Positions 34,194-43,401 of a stretch of 64,000 nucleotides of DNA are shown piece by piece. The stretch spans positions 13,207 to 77,206 of the forward strand of contig DASVWC010000087.1 in the NCBI GenBank assembly GCA_036389835.1, given 5' to 3'. The notes under the pieces are model-generated. The model made no database searches. It worked only from the letters and a program-made list of their open reading frames with translations, and was not told the DNA's origin. The translations under genes and the position numbers were made by a program. This DNA comes from AC-37 sp036389835 (GTDB lineage: Bacteria > Actinomycetota > Thermoleophilia > Solirubrobacterales > Thermoleophilaceae). Within the stretch, counting starts at the first letter, position 1. Each line of letters opens with the position of its first letter.

Positions 34194-36680
34194 ATGCGCA
34201 CTCGATCGATGTGGCTGGGGCTTGCCGCTGGGCTCGCGGCGCTGGCCGGCGCGCCCGGTGCGTCCGCGTATCCCGGCGATCTCGATACGAGCTTCCACTC
34301 GACGGGGTTCGCGTACACGGAGTTCCCCGGCGGCGACGCGGAGGCGGCGGAGATGGCCATTCAGGACGACGGCAAGATAGTGGTGGCCGGCAGCGATGGC
34401 CGCCAGCGGTTCGCGGTTGCCCGGTACGACCCCGACGGCACACTGGACGAGACCTTCGGTACGGGCGGTCTCGTCACGACCCCGATGGGTAACGGCGGCC
34501 CGTCGCCGTTCGGCGTCGGCGTGGTGGGGACAGCGGTGGGGATCCAGGACGACGACAAGATCGTCGTAGGTGGGACCGCGCGGGTGCAGGGCGCCCCGCC
34601 GTGTTGCAGCGGTGGGGGCTTCGCCCTGGCGCGCTACCTGCCCAACGGCACGCTGGATCCCGCGTTCGGAACGGGCGGCCGAGTCCATACTCACATCAAG
34701 ACCCTCGGCGACGATTTCTGCTCGGGCGAGGGGATCAACGCCCTGGCCCTCCACGGCGACACGATCTACGCGTCCGGCGCCAAGCTGTGCGAGGGGCAAT
34801 CGGGAGCGTACGTGGCCCGCTATCTCAGCAACGGGTCCCTCGACCCGACCTACGGGCCCGGGGGCCCGGATGGGATCGACGGCGTCGCTCACAGCGACAC
34901 CCACGGCAACGGGGCGGTGGACTTGATCGTGACCGCAGACGGCAGCGCGATCGTCGTGGGCCGCGATTACGCCGCGCAGGGGTCACGGATCACCCGGTTC
35001 ACGCCGGCTGGCGAACTCGACCCGAACTTCGGCCTCGGCGGAGTCGTCGAGCGCAACAACGAGATCGTCTCGGTGGTCGCCGTGCCGGACGGCAGGTTCG
35101 TCACCCTGACCCGGTTCGGCGCGGAGCTGCGGTTGTCCCTCGCCCGTTTCGACGCCGGGACCGGGGCGCTCGATCCCACGTTCGGATCGAACGGCACCGT
35201 GACGACCCACTTCGCGGCCCCTGGGTTCATCGAAGCCGCCGACCTCGCGCGCGACGCCGACGGGCGGCTCCTCTCGGTCTCGCGCAGGACCTATGACCCT
35301 TCGAGCGGGAAGCCGAACGGGATCGTGCTTCACAAGTGGACCGCCGGCGGAGCCTTCGACAGGCACTTCGGCAGCGACGGCGAGTCGGCGGCGGTGCCGG
35401 CGAGCGCCGCGGCCGTCGCGGTGGACGCGTCCAACAGGCCGGTCGTGGCCGGCACCTGCTTCTGCGACCCCGATGCCGCCGGCGCGGGATGGTTCGCGCT
35501 GGGCCGCTACCTCGGCGGGATCGGCACGAACCGCAGTCCGACGGCCTCGTTCACCTGGACGCCGACCGAGCCCCACAGCAATGAGACCATGACGTTCGAC
35601 GCGACGGCGTCGGACGACCCGGACGGGCCGATCGCGAACTACCGCTGGGACCTCGACGGCAGCGGCAACTTCGCATCGAACAGCGGTACCTCGCCGTACC
35701 TGTCGGGCGGGATCTCGTTCTCCACGCCGGGAACGCACACGGTCCACCTGAGGGTGACCGACTTGGACGGCGCGACCGCGACCACGAGCCACGACGTCAC
35801 CGTGCTCGGCCGGCCGCCGAGCGCCGGTGTCACCGCGTCCCCGAGCGCGGCCTTCACGAACCAGAACGTGATCCTCGACGCGTCCGGCTCGCGCGACTCG
35901 GACGGGTCGATCGTCAACTACCGCTGGGACCTCGACGGCAGCGGGAGCTTCGTGACGGACACCGGCACGAGCCCGACCGTCGTCACCTCGTTTGCCGTGC
36001 CCGGCCGGTACTTCCCGCGCGTTCGGGTGACCGATGACACCGGCATGCAGGCTGTCGCCGAGACGGCCGTGACGGTCGTCGCGCAGCCGGGCGGCGGCGG
36101 AACCGCGACGGGCGGCGGCGGAACCGGGACGGGCGGCGACACCGGGGCCGGCTCGCCCTCGGTGACGATCAACGGCGCGGCCGCTTTCACCCGACGGCCA
36201 GAGGTGACCCTGAGCCTCGTGCCGCCGCAGGGAGCGACCCTGGTCGAGGTGGCGAACGACGGCGACTTCCGCAACGCCACCAGGTTCGCGATCGTTCCGG
36301 GCGTCTACCCCTGGCAGCTCGAGCCGGATGGGCCGGAGCGGATCCCGCGGAAGGTCTACGTCCGCTTCTTCGGGAGCAGCTTCGTGCCGCCGACCGAGGT
36401 CTTCACCGACACCATCGTCCTGGACCAGGTGCCCCCGCGCCTGCTGCCGCCGATCCTGGCTTCGTACTCCAGGGGCGTGAGGACGATCCGGGTGTCGGCG
36501 GCCGACGGGACCTCCGGCATCGCCGGGGTGCACGTTACGACGAACAGGCAGCGGCCCGGGGCGCTGCGTCGATACCGACGCACGATGCGCATTCGCGCCA
36601 CCCGCCGCGCGGCCATCTACGTGCGCGCGGTGGATCGGGCCGGGAATGCGTCCGGCTGGCGGCGCGCGCGTGGCGGCTGA
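34194..36680 (+). CDS. Secreted delta-60 repeat and PKD domain protein
   Basis: 828 residues. Signal peptide MRTRSMWLGLAAGLAALAGA, then ASA. Residues ~25-440 hold six or more delta-60 repeats, each of the form L-D-x-x-F-G-x-x-G (LDTSFHSTG, LDETFGTGG, LDPAFGTGG, LDPNFGLGG, LDPTFGSNG, FDRHFGSDG), which build a beta-propeller. Two PKD-like Ig domains follow (about residues 445-540 and 540-625, each with ANYRWDLDGSG or VNYRWDLDGSG). After a Gly/Thr-rich linker comes a C-terminal Ig-like module ending in a basic tail. Likely cell-surface or extracellular adhesion or binding. A TAGACT box lies 39 nt upstream of the ATG, so this gene, unlike many neighbours, has a short leader. Confidence 0.85.
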   Translation: MRTRSMWLGLAAGLAALAGAPGASAYPGDLDTSFHSTGFAYTEFPGGDAEAAEMAIQDDGKIVVAGSDGRQRFAVARYDPDGTLDETFGTGGLVTTPMGNGGPSPFGVGVVGTAVGIQDDDKIVVGGTARVQGAPPCCSGGGFALARYLPNGTLDPAFGTGGRVHTHIKTLGDDFCSGEGINALALHGDTIYASGAKLCEGQSGAYVARYLSNGSLDPTYGPGGPDGIDGVAHSDTHGNGAVDLIVTADGSAIVVGRDYAAQGSRITRFTPAGELDPNFGLGGVVERNNEIVSVVAVPDGRFVTLTRFGAELRLSLARFDAGTGALDPTFGSNGTVTTHFAAPGFIEAADLARDADGRLLSVSRRTYDPSSGKPNGIVLHKWTAGGAFDRHFGSDGESAAVPASAAAVAVDASNRPVVAGTCFCDPDAAGAGWFALGRYLGGIGTNRSPTASFTWTPTEPHSNETMTFDATASDDPDGPIANYRWDLDGSGNFASNSGTSPYLSGGISFSTPGTHTVHLRVTDLDGATATTSHDVTVLGRPPSAGVTASPSAAFTNQNVILDASGSRDSDGSIVNYRWDLDGSGSFVTDTGTSPTVVTSFAVPGRYFPRVRVTDDTGMQAVAETAVTVVAQPGGGGTATGGGGTGTGGDTGAGSPSVTINGAAAFTRRPEVTLSLVPPQGATLVEVANDGDFRNATRFAIVPGVYPWQLEPDGPERIPRKVYVRFFGSSFVPPTEVFTDTIVLDQVPPRLLPPILASYSRGVRTIRVSAADGTSGIAGVHVTTNRQRPGALRRYRRTMRIRATRRAAIYVRAVDRAGNASGWRRARGG

Positions 36681-36790
36681 CGGCGCGCGTGTCTTCAAGC
36701 ATGTCGAAGGCGCCCCACACTGGCCGGCGCCCCGGGCTCGGCTTCGGCGTGATCGTCGGAGCGCTGGTCCATCGGCTCGAGAGCCAGAAG

Positions 36791-36863
36791 TGGAGCTAGC
36801 CGGACTCGAACCGGCGACCTCCTGGGTGCGATCCAGGCGCTCTTCCAGCTGAGCTATAGCCCC
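36791..36863 (-). tRNA. tRNA-Ala (anticodon CGC)
   Basis: 73 nt on the minus strand. Acceptor GGGGCTA pairs with TAGCTCC and contains the alanine identity pair G3-U70. D-arm AGCTCAGCTGGAAGAGC, anticodon stem CCTGG/CCAGG with loop ATCGCAC (anticodon CGC, reading GCG), T-arm GCCGGTTCGAGTCCGGC. Discriminator A; CCA is not encoded. Confidence 0.95.
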
Positions 36864-36982
36864 GTGCTCCAGCGCGGATGGTAGAGGGTGGCGCAGGCAC
36901 AGCCTCGGACTCGGCGAATAGAGCAAGTCGGACCAGTGCCCGACCGGGCACACTTAGTGCACCCCCTCGTGTTCCCACGGCC

Positions 36983-38935
36983 ATGAGCTTCCGCAGGCGC
37001 CTGTTCCTGTTCTTCACGATCATCGTGGTCATCCCGATGTTCGCGGTCGGCCTGGTGCTGTTCAGCATCACCGAGGAGAGCGAGACCGGCAAGGCCGACG
37101 CGGAGATCGCGCAGGGGTTGCGCTCGGCGCTCTTCCTCTACGACGAGGCCCGCGACGACGCCCGCCCGCTGATCGACGACGTGGCGAGCGACTCGCAGCT
37201 CGCGCAGGCCCTGACCGCCCGCCGCGGGCCGGCCGTCACGAAGCGGCTCAAGCAGCTGCGCTCGGTCCATCCATCGGCGGTGGCGCTCACGGCCTACGAC
37301 CCCGATCGGCGCCCGCTCGGCCGCGCCGGGGTGCCCGACGCCGTCGCGTTCGCCGTCGCGACCCCGTCGGAGCGCGCGGGGCAGCGGCTCGGCTACGTCG
37401 GCGTCTCGGTCACGCCCGCGGACGACTTCGCCAGGGCGGTCGAGCGCCTGACCGCGCAGGAGACGCGCGTGATCGCCGGCGGGCGGGTGCTCGCCTCGAC
37501 GCTGGGCGAGCGCGGCGCGGCGGAGGCGAGGTCGGGCGAGGTCGAGATAGCCGGCGGCGACTACCGCGGGCGCTTCGCGGCCGTCCCGGACCCGGCCGGG
37601 CCCACCGTCCACATCGGTCTGTTCGTGGACCAGGCCGGCCTGCGCGACGCGGTCGGGGACCAGCGGCTGCTGATCGGCGCGATCCTCGTCGCGTTCCTGA
37701 TCCTCGCGCTGATGTCGTCGTTCGTGGTCGTCCGCGCGCTCCAGGCGCAGATCGCTCAGTTCCTCGCGGCGGCGCGGCGCCTCGCGCGCGGGGACTTCAG
37801 CAGCCCGGTCCCGGTGGAGGGCGGCGACGAGTTCGCGGAGCTCGGGCGCGAGTTCAACGCGATGTCGTCGCAGCTGGCCGGGAAGATCGAGGAGGTCGAG
37901 CGCAAGCGGTCGGAGCTCGAGGGCACGATCCGCCGCGTCGGCGACGCGTTCGCGACCGGGCTCGACCGCGAGGCGATGGTGAACCTCGTGGTGCGCACCG
38001 CCGTCGAGGCCTGCGAGGCTGAGACCGGTCGTGCGCTGCCGATCGACGCGCGCCGCATGCACAGCGCGCGCGTGGGTCAGGGCTCGGCACACCTTGACGC
38101 CGCGCTCGAGGCGGCCGAGCGGCGCGCGTTCGCGGTCGGCGACGGCGCCGAGTCGGACTGGCTGGCCACGCTCGAGGGCGCCGAGGACGCGCACCACCAG
38201 CGGCCGGTGCGGGCCGAGGTCGGCGGGGTGTACGCGCTCGCGGCGCAGCTCGTGGCCCGCCTCGGCCGCGCCGGGGTCCACGAGCAGGTGGGCGTCGTCT
38301 CGATCGCCCGGCGCGGCAAGGACTTCGACGACACCGAGTACGAGCTGTTCTCGTACCTGACCGGTCAGGCCGCGGTGTCGATCGAGAACGTGGACCTCCA
38401 CGAGATCGTGCAGATGCAGGCGGTGACCGACGAGCTCACCGGCCTGTTCAACCTGCGCCACTTCCACGACACGCTCGACAGCGAGATCGAGCGCAGCCGC
38501 CGCTTCGGCAGCGACGTCGGCCTCGCGATGCTCGACATCGACGACTTCAAGCGGATCAACGACACCTTCGGCCACCAGCAGGGCGACCTCGTGCTGCTCG
38601 AGGTCGGGCGCGTGCTGCGCTCGCTCTCGCGCGACATCGACGAGCCGGCGCGCTACGGCGGCGAGGAGATGGCGGTGATCCTGCCTCAGACCGACCTGAA
38701 CGGCGCCGAGCTGCTGGCCGAGAGGATGCGCACCGCCATCGAGGCGCTGCGGATCAACCGCCTCGACGGGGACGGCACGCTCGCGGTCACCGCCAGCTTC
38801 GGCGTGGCCTCGCTGCCCACCTGTGCGACCGAGAAGGACGGCCTGATCGCGGAGGCCGACGCGGCCCTGTACCGCGCGAAGCGGGCCGGTAAGAACCGCG
38901 TCGAGCGCGGCGAGCCGGTCACCGCGGACAGCTGA
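36983..38935 (+). CDS. Membrane-bound diguanylate cyclase (HAMP-GAF-GGDEF)
   Basis: 650 residues. TM1 at about residues 7-29, an extracytoplasmic sensor of ~200 residues, TM2 at about 230-252, then HAMP (ALQAQIAQFLAAARRLARGD, DEFAELGREFNAM). A GAF-like domain (about residues 320-465) and a GGDEF domain follow. The active site reads GGEEM in RYGGEEMAVILP; Met for the usual Phe is tolerated in some active cyclases. The substrate-site segment DIDDFKRINDTFGHQQGD is intact. An inhibitory I-site RxxD (RDID) lies five residues before GGEE, so product feedback is expected. It would make c-di-GMP in response to an extracellular signal. Solitary gene, head-to-head with tRNA-Ala(CGC). Confidence 0.93.
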   Translation: MSFRRRLFLFFTIIVVIPMFAVGLVLFSITEESETGKADAEIAQGLRSALFLYDEARDDARPLIDDVASDSQLAQALTARRGPAVTKRLKQLRSVHPSAVALTAYDPDRRPLGRAGVPDAVAFAVATPSERAGQRLGYVGVSVTPADDFARAVERLTAQETRVIAGGRVLASTLGERGAAEARSGEVEIAGGDYRGRFAAVPDPAGPTVHIGLFVDQAGLRDAVGDQRLLIGAILVAFLILALMSSFVVVRALQAQIAQFLAAARRLARGDFSSPVPVEGGDEFAELGREFNAMSSQLAGKIEEVERKRSELEGTIRRVGDAFATGLDREAMVNLVVRTAVEACEAETGRALPIDARRMHSARVGQGSAHLDAALEAAERRAFAVGDGAESDWLATLEGAEDAHHQRPVRAEVGGVYALAAQLVARLGRAGVHEQVGVVSIARRGKDFDDTEYELFSYLTGQAAVSIENVDLHEIVQMQAVTDELTGLFNLRHFHDTLDSEIERSRRFGSDVGLAMLDIDDFKRINDTFGHQQGDLVLLEVGRVLRSLSRDIDEPARYGGEEMAVILPQTDLNGAELLAERMRTAIEALRINRLDGDGTLAVTASFGVASLPTCATEKDGLIAEADAALYRAKRAGKNRVERGEPVTADS

Positions 38936-38972
38936 GGGCCGCCCTCCGGCGCCTCCTTTAACCTTCGCGCCG

Positions 38973-39578
38973 ATGGGTGTGCTCGACGACGCCATCCGCG
39001 AGCATCTCGAGCTGAAGCGCCGCCACGGCGCGACGGACGACGAGATCGCGCGCAAGGAGGCCGAGGCGCTCGGCCCGGCGCGCCGCGGGCCCGCACCCGC
39101 CGCCGCGGAGGGTGCTCCGCCGCCGGCCGCCGAGGACGTGGAGGCGCCTCCCGCGGCCGGGGACGCCGCGTCCGGTCCGCCGGCGGACGACGTATCGCTC
39201 GCTCCGGTCGCCGAGGAGCCGTCGCTCGCCGACGCCGCCGAGGCGCTCGGCGGCGCGCAGGAGCCGGAGCCCGCGCCCGACGTGCCGCTCGCCGAGACCG
39301 AGCCGGTCCCAGCGGACGAGGCACCCGCCCCGGCCCCGCCCGAGCCGACCATCGACGTGCCCGCCGAGGTGGAGCCTCCGGCCGCCCTCGAGCGATCCGC
39401 CCCCGAGCCGGGGGCGACGCAGGAGTTCGACACGCTCAGCGCCCGTGACGACGACGAGCCCGCAGCCGGGGACGACGACGTGCTCGAGGAGACGCCCGAG
39501 TTCCTGCGCGAGACGCCCGAGCACGACCGGCTCTGGTTCGAGCAGAAGCCGCCGCGCGACTTCGACCTGGACGAGTAG
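38973..39578 (+). CDS. Acidic Pro/Ala-rich protein of unknown function
   Basis: 201 residues. The N-terminal ~28 residues form a conserved-looking charged helix (MGVLDDAIREHLELKRRHGA, then D-D-E-I-A-R-K-E-A). A ~130-residue low-complexity Pro/Ala/Glu region follows, then a C-terminal segment FLRETPEHDRLWFEQKPPRDFDLDE. Strongly acidic and probably disordered between two short conserved ends, which suits a scaffold or interaction tether. I do not recognise a family function. A TAACCT hexamer at 38959-38964 lies 8 nt before the ATG, and a strong hairpin follows the gene. Confidence 0.72.
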   Translation: MGVLDDAIREHLELKRRHGATDDEIARKEAEALGPARRGPAPAAAEGAPPPAAEDVEAPPAAGDAASGPPADDVSLAPVAEEPSLADAAEALGGAQEPEPAPDVPLAETEPVPADEAPAPAPPEPTIDVPAEVEPPAALERSAPEPGATQEFDTLSARDDDEPAAGDDDVLEETPEFLRETPEHDRLWFEQKPPRDFDLDE

Positions 39579-39605
39579 CGCTTCGCGCGGCCCCTGAAGA
39601 GCGGA

Positions 39606-39635
39606 AAGGGGGCCGGCTGCCGTGCCGACCCCCTT
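39606..39635. terminator. Bidirectional terminator-like hairpin between converging genes
   Basis: AAGGGGGCCGGC (39606-39617) pairs with GCCGACCCCCTT (39624-39635) with one mismatch and a 6-nt loop. The gap holding it, 39579-39759, has no other feature. Poly-U is short, so termination efficiency is uncertain. Confidence 0.6.
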
Positions 39636-39759
39636 ACCAAGCGGCTCTTGGCCGCACCGAACGACGGAACCCTCCATGCCGTCGTGAGCGATGGATCGGA
39701 TCGAGGTCGCTTGGGGGCAAGCCGCACGGCCCGCGGCTAGGACAACCGTCCAGGCGGGC

Positions 39760-41148
39760 TCAGTGGGCGTGCACGTAGCCGCGCGTGATCGCGGCCTCGA
39801 ACACGCGCTCGATCCCGAGCTCGTACGCCGCGGGGCGCAGCGGCAGGTCCTTCTCCCGCGCGCGCTCGGACACCTCCCCGTACGCGCGCCGCATGATCTT
39901 GCCCAGGCGCTCGTTCACCTCGTCCTCCTCCCAGCGGAAGTGCTGGAGGTTCTGCACCCACTCGAAGTAGGAGACGATCACCCCGCCGGCGTTGGCCATC
40001 ACGTCGGGGATGACGATGACGCCCTTGTCGGCGAGCATGTCGTCGGCCGTCGGGGTGGTCGGGCTGTTGGCCCCCTCCACGATCAGCTTGCAGTTGAGCT
40101 TGTCGGCGTTGTGCTTGTGGATCATGCCGCCGAGCGCCGCGGGGATGAACAGCTCGCACTCGACCTCGAGCAGCTCGTCCGGCGAGATCGCGTCCACGCC
40201 GTCGAACTCCGGCAGCTCGCCGCCGTCGGCCACGTGGTCGGCCAGCGCGGCGGCGTCGATGCCGCCGTCGGAGTGGATCGCGCCGGCCGCGTCGGAGGCC
40301 GCGACGAGCTTGCAGCCCAGCTCCTGGAGGATCCTGGCCGCCCACGACCCGACGTTCCCGTAGCCCTGCACGACCACCCGCGTGTCCTCGGGCGTCAGGT
40401 CCAGCTCCTTGGCCGCCTCCTGGTAGAGGTAGACGAGGCCGCGGCCCGTGGCCGAGCTGCGGCCGAACGAGCCCTCGAGCGCGATCGGCTTGCCGGTCAC
40501 GCAGGCCGGCGTGTGCCCGTGCGACTTGCCGTACTCGTCCATCATCCAGGCCATCGTCTGCGCGTCGGTCCCGACATCGGGGGCCGGGATGTCGCGATGC
40601 GGGCCGAGCAGCTTGTCCACCTTGGAGATGAACGAGCGGGCGACCTTCTCGCGCTCGCCGTCGGTGAGGTCGCCGGTGGGGCAGTTCACGCCGCCCTTGG
40701 CACCGCCGAACGGAATCCCGGCGATCGCCGTCTTCCAGGTCATGAGCGAGGCGAGGGCGCGGACCTCGTCGAGGTCCACCTCCGGGTGGAAGCGGACGCC
40801 GCCCTTGTAGGGTCCGCGCGCGCCGTTGTGCTGGACGCGGAAGCCGGAGAAGACGTGCACCTTGTCGTCGCTCAGGCGGACGGGGATCTGGACCTGGACC
40901 TCGCGGTAGGAGGTCTTGAGGACGACCGCGAGGTCCTCGGGCAGGTCGAGCCGCTCGGCGGCCTGGTCGAAGTAGTGGCTGACGATCTCGTAGTTCGAGA
41001 TCTCGGCCCGGGTGGGGGCGTCGGATTCGTTGGCGGCGCGCGGCGACTTGTCGCGATCGCCGTCGGAGTCCTCGTGCAGCTCCTCCTTGGTGTCCGGCTC
41101 GTCGTCGGACTGAGCCGCCTTCTGCTCGGTGGTGGCCTCGTCGGTCAT
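39760..41148 (-). CDS. gdhA: Glutamate dehydrogenase (Glu/Leu/Phe/Val dehydrogenase family)
   Basis: 462 residues. ATG with Shine-Dalgarno GGGGAGGAG about 7 nt upstream. After an acidic 45-residue N-terminal extension the fold is typical of GDH. The substrate-binding stretch is GPYKGGVRFHP, the catalytic Lys lies in IPFGGAKGGV, and the Asp in PAPDVGT. The Rossmann motif is VVQGYGNVGSWAA and the cofactor/substrate loop is EGANSPTTPTAD. Length and motifs match hexameric catabolic or NAD-type GDH (GudB/RocG-like); the cofactor preference is not read here. It interconverts glutamate and 2-oxoglutarate plus ammonia. The N-terminal acidic tail is unusual for the family and probably disordered. Confidence 0.93.
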   Translation of the reverse strand: MTDEATTEQKAAQSDDEPDTKEELHEDSDGDRDKSPRAANESDAPTRAEISNYEIVSHYFDQAAERLDLPEDLAVVLKTSYREVQVQIPVRLSDDKVHVFSGFRVQHNGARGPYKGGVRFHPEVDLDEVRALASLMTWKTAIAGIPFGGAKGGVNCPTGDLTDGEREKVARSFISKVDKLLGPHRDIPAPDVGTDAQTMAWMMDEYGKSHGHTPACVTGKPIALEGSFGRSSATGRGLVYLYQEAAKELDLTPEDTRVVVQGYGNVGSWAARILQELGCKLVAASDAAGAIHSDGGIDAAALADHVADGGELPEFDGVDAISPDELLEVECELFIPAALGGMIHKHNADKLNCKLIVEGANSPTTPTADDMLADKGVIVIPDVMANAGGVIVSYFEWVQNLQHFRWEEDEVNERLGKIMRRAYGEVSERAREKDLPLRPAAYELGIERVFEAAITRGYVHAH

Positions 41149-41229
41149 GCTCCACTCCTCCCCGGGGCGGCGCATGTTCTCACCCCCGGGTCGTCTCGAG
41201 TGGTGCGCCACCCACGCGGTTGCGCCAGT

Positions 41230-41235
41230 TACCCT
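41230..41235 (+). promoter_or_regulatory. -10 hexamer TACCCT, leaderless arrangement
   Basis: TACCCT ends exactly 7 nt before GTG 41243, which fixes the start of the following secreted protein. Confidence 0.5.
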
Positions 41236-41242
41236 GAGTGGG

Positions 41243-43111
41243 GTGAGGGGTCTGGACCGGGGGGTCTGTGCGGCGGCGGCAGCGGTCGTCGCGTCGGCGC
41301 TCGTCCCCGCTGCGGCGCTGGGGGCGGCCTCCAACTACCAGGCCGACGCGGCGCACTCGGGCTTCGTCGGCGACGGGCCCAACCCGCCGCTCGGGCGCAA
41401 GTGGATCCGGCGCGACCTCGGCACGAGCGTGTCCTATCCGGTGATCGCGGAGGGGAAGGTGTTCGTGACGGCGGTGACCGGCACGCCGTCGTCCTCGTCG
41501 TCGAGCACGACCGGGCCGACGCTGCTCTACGCGCTCGACCGCCGCACCGGCGGGACGGTGTGGGTGCGCGAGGTCGCGACGTTCGGGTCGCCCGCCTACG
41601 AGGACGGGCGCGTCTTCGTCCTCGGTGAGCGCGCGCTCGACGCGGTGTCCGCGGCGACCGGCGAGCGGCTCTGGCGGCGTGACATGGACCTCGCTCGCGG
41701 GGCGGTCCCGGTGCCCGACGGGCCGTTCGTCTACGCGTCGGACGAGGACGGAGCGCACGCCGTGTCGGCCGACACCGGGCTCGTCGTGCAGACCGAGCCG
41801 TTCCCGAAGAGCGGCTTCGCCGTGGTCGGAGAGCGGGTGTTCGTCAGCCGCGAGGGCTGCGCACGGCTCGCCTCCTACACGCGCGGGCTGGCGCAGCAGG
41901 TGTGGGAGCGGGCCGGCTGCGCGGGCGGCAACGGCGCGCCGGCGTCGCCGGCCTTCCACAGCATCGAGCGCACCGTGCCGTTCGAGCGGCTCTGGGCGCG
42001 CAGCGCGGGCGGACAGGGCGGCATCGTGGTGGACGCGATCACGAGCCTCGGCACCGAGCAGTTCGGCTCGGAGGGCGGGATCGCATTCGGCGGCGAGTTC
42101 GCATTCTTGCGCCACGAGAATTCGGTCGAGGCGCGCAACGTGTCCAGCGGGACGATCCAGTGGCGCTGGGACGCGCCTCCACCGCCTCCCGCCGCGGGCG
42201 ACGGCGGCACGCCCAGCGCGGGGCTGGCCGGCTCGGCGCTGGCGGTCCGCGACGCCGTCTGGACGGTCACGGCGGCCGGCGAGGTCGTGGCGCTCCAGCG
42301 CGGCGACGGCCGCGAGCTCTTCCGCACGTCGCTCGCCGGCCAGGCGCCGCAGGACTGGAACAGCTCGTACTCGCCCTCGCGGCTGCACCACGGGATGGCG
42401 GCCGACGGCGACGGCCTGATCGTGCCGGGCCACGACCGCGTGGTCGCGCTCGGCCCGGGGGGCGACGCCCCGGGCGTGCTCGACCCGGACAAGGAGCCCG
42501 GCGGCACCACCTCGATGACGGCGCAGGTCGCGCCGCGCGACCTCGGCTTCGGCCGCAAGGTGCTCGTCAGCGGGGAGGTGAGGCGCGCGCAGGACTCGTA
42601 CGTCTCCGACCAGATCGAGCTCCAGGCCGACCCGTATCCGTACGGGGTCTGGGAGCGGGTGGCGGGCGCCGCGGCGCGCGACGGCAGCTTCCAGCTCTCG
42701 CATGTGCCGGACCGCAACACGCGCTACCGAGTGGTCGACACGTCGACCGCTCCGGCGGTCGAGTCGAAGACGTTCCAGGTGTACGTGTACCCGCGCTTCC
42801 GCGTCCGGCTCGGATACCGCGGGCGCACCCGGGTGCTCGTGTCCACGACGATCGACGCACCCGACTTCCTCAACCTCGGCAAGCAGCGGCTGTACGTGTA
42901 CCGGCTGCGGACGCGCCGGAGCGTGGGCACCCGGATCGCCTCGATCCCGATCAAGCGCGGCAAGGGCACGCGCTACCGCGCGGCGCGCACGATACGCGTC
43001 CCCGCAGCCCGCCCCTCGGACTACTTCTACGTCTGCGTCAAGCTGAAGGACACCCGCCAGCTGACGCGCCTGAACGGCCGCAAGTGGGGCTGTGGGCGAA
43101 GTCGTTTCTGA
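41243..43111 (+). CDS. Secreted PQQ-like beta-propeller protein
   Basis: 622 residues from GTG 41243. Signal peptide VRGLDRGVCAAAAAVVASAL, then VPAAALGA. The body (about residues 30-430) is a PQQ/YVTN-type propeller: blades such as LLYALDRRTGGTVWVREV, LDAVSAATGERLWRRD, VEARNVSSGTIQWRWD and VVALQRGDGRELFRTS, in which W closes each blade. There is no PQQ dehydrogenase active-site set. The C-terminal ~190 residues are a beta-rich repeat (VSGEVRRAQDSYVSDQIELQ..., FRVRLGYRGRTRVLV) ending in a basic tail with two Cys (YVCVKLKD, WGCGRSRF). Probable extracellular or cell-wall protein; ligand unknown. Confidence 0.8.
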   Translation: MRGLDRGVCAAAAAVVASALVPAAALGAASNYQADAAHSGFVGDGPNPPLGRKWIRRDLGTSVSYPVIAEGKVFVTAVTGTPSSSSSSTTGPTLLYALDRRTGGTVWVREVATFGSPAYEDGRVFVLGERALDAVSAATGERLWRRDMDLARGAVPVPDGPFVYASDEDGAHAVSADTGLVVQTEPFPKSGFAVVGERVFVSREGCARLASYTRGLAQQVWERAGCAGGNGAPASPAFHSIERTVPFERLWARSAGGQGGIVVDAITSLGTEQFGSEGGIAFGGEFAFLRHENSVEARNVSSGTIQWRWDAPPPPPAAGDGGTPSAGLAGSALAVRDAVWTVTAAGEVVALQRGDGRELFRTSLAGQAPQDWNSSYSPSRLHHGMAADGDGLIVPGHDRVVALGPGGDAPGVLDPDKEPGGTTSMTAQVAPRDLGFGRKVLVSGEVRRAQDSYVSDQIELQADPYPYGVWERVAGAAARDGSFQLSHVPDRNTRYRVVDTSTAPAVESKTFQVYVYPRFRVRLGYRGRTRVLVSTTIDAPDFLNLGKQRLYVYRLRTRRSVGTRIASIPIKRGKGTRYRAARTIRVPAARPSDYFYVCVKLKDTRQLTRLNGRKWGCGRSRF

Positions 43112-43150
43112 GGATCGTGGCCACCTCGCGCGGCTAGGCTCGTAGCGCCC

Positions 43151-43222
43151 GGGGGCGTGGTGCTAACGGGAACACGGGGCCTTTGCAAGGCTCAGTTGGG
43201 GGTTCGATTCCCCCCGCCTCCA
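43151..43222 (+). tRNA. tRNA-Ala (anticodon UGC)
   Basis: 72 nt. Acceptor GGGGGCG pairs with CGCCTCC and keeps the G3-U70 alanine identity pair. Anticodon stem GGGCC/GGCTC with loop TTTGCAA gives anticodon TGC. T-arm GGGGG-TTCGATT-CCCCC. The D-arm is atypical: only three pairs (GTG/CAC) plus a C-A mismatch, loop TAACGGGA. Discriminator A; no encoded CCA. It marks the left edge of the accessory region. Confidence 0.88.
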
Positions 43223-43401
43223 CTGCATGGTTGGTTGCTTCGCTTCCGCTCTCGTTCTCAGGAGGCTCCGGATCTGCGGCAAGGGCCGCGACGTCGTCGT
43301 GGCAGACCGCCTCGACCCCACGAAGCGCTGCGAGGTCGTGCGCAGGACGCGCCCGGCGAGGCGCCGTTAGCGTCGCGGCAGCGCGCGCCGGGGCCGGGCC
43401 G

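Noticed and set aside
36646..36852. Small plus-strand open frame over the tRNA-Ala(CGC) ending in LEPATSWVRSR
   Set aside because: It is read through a tRNA gene; a known artefact, not a protein.
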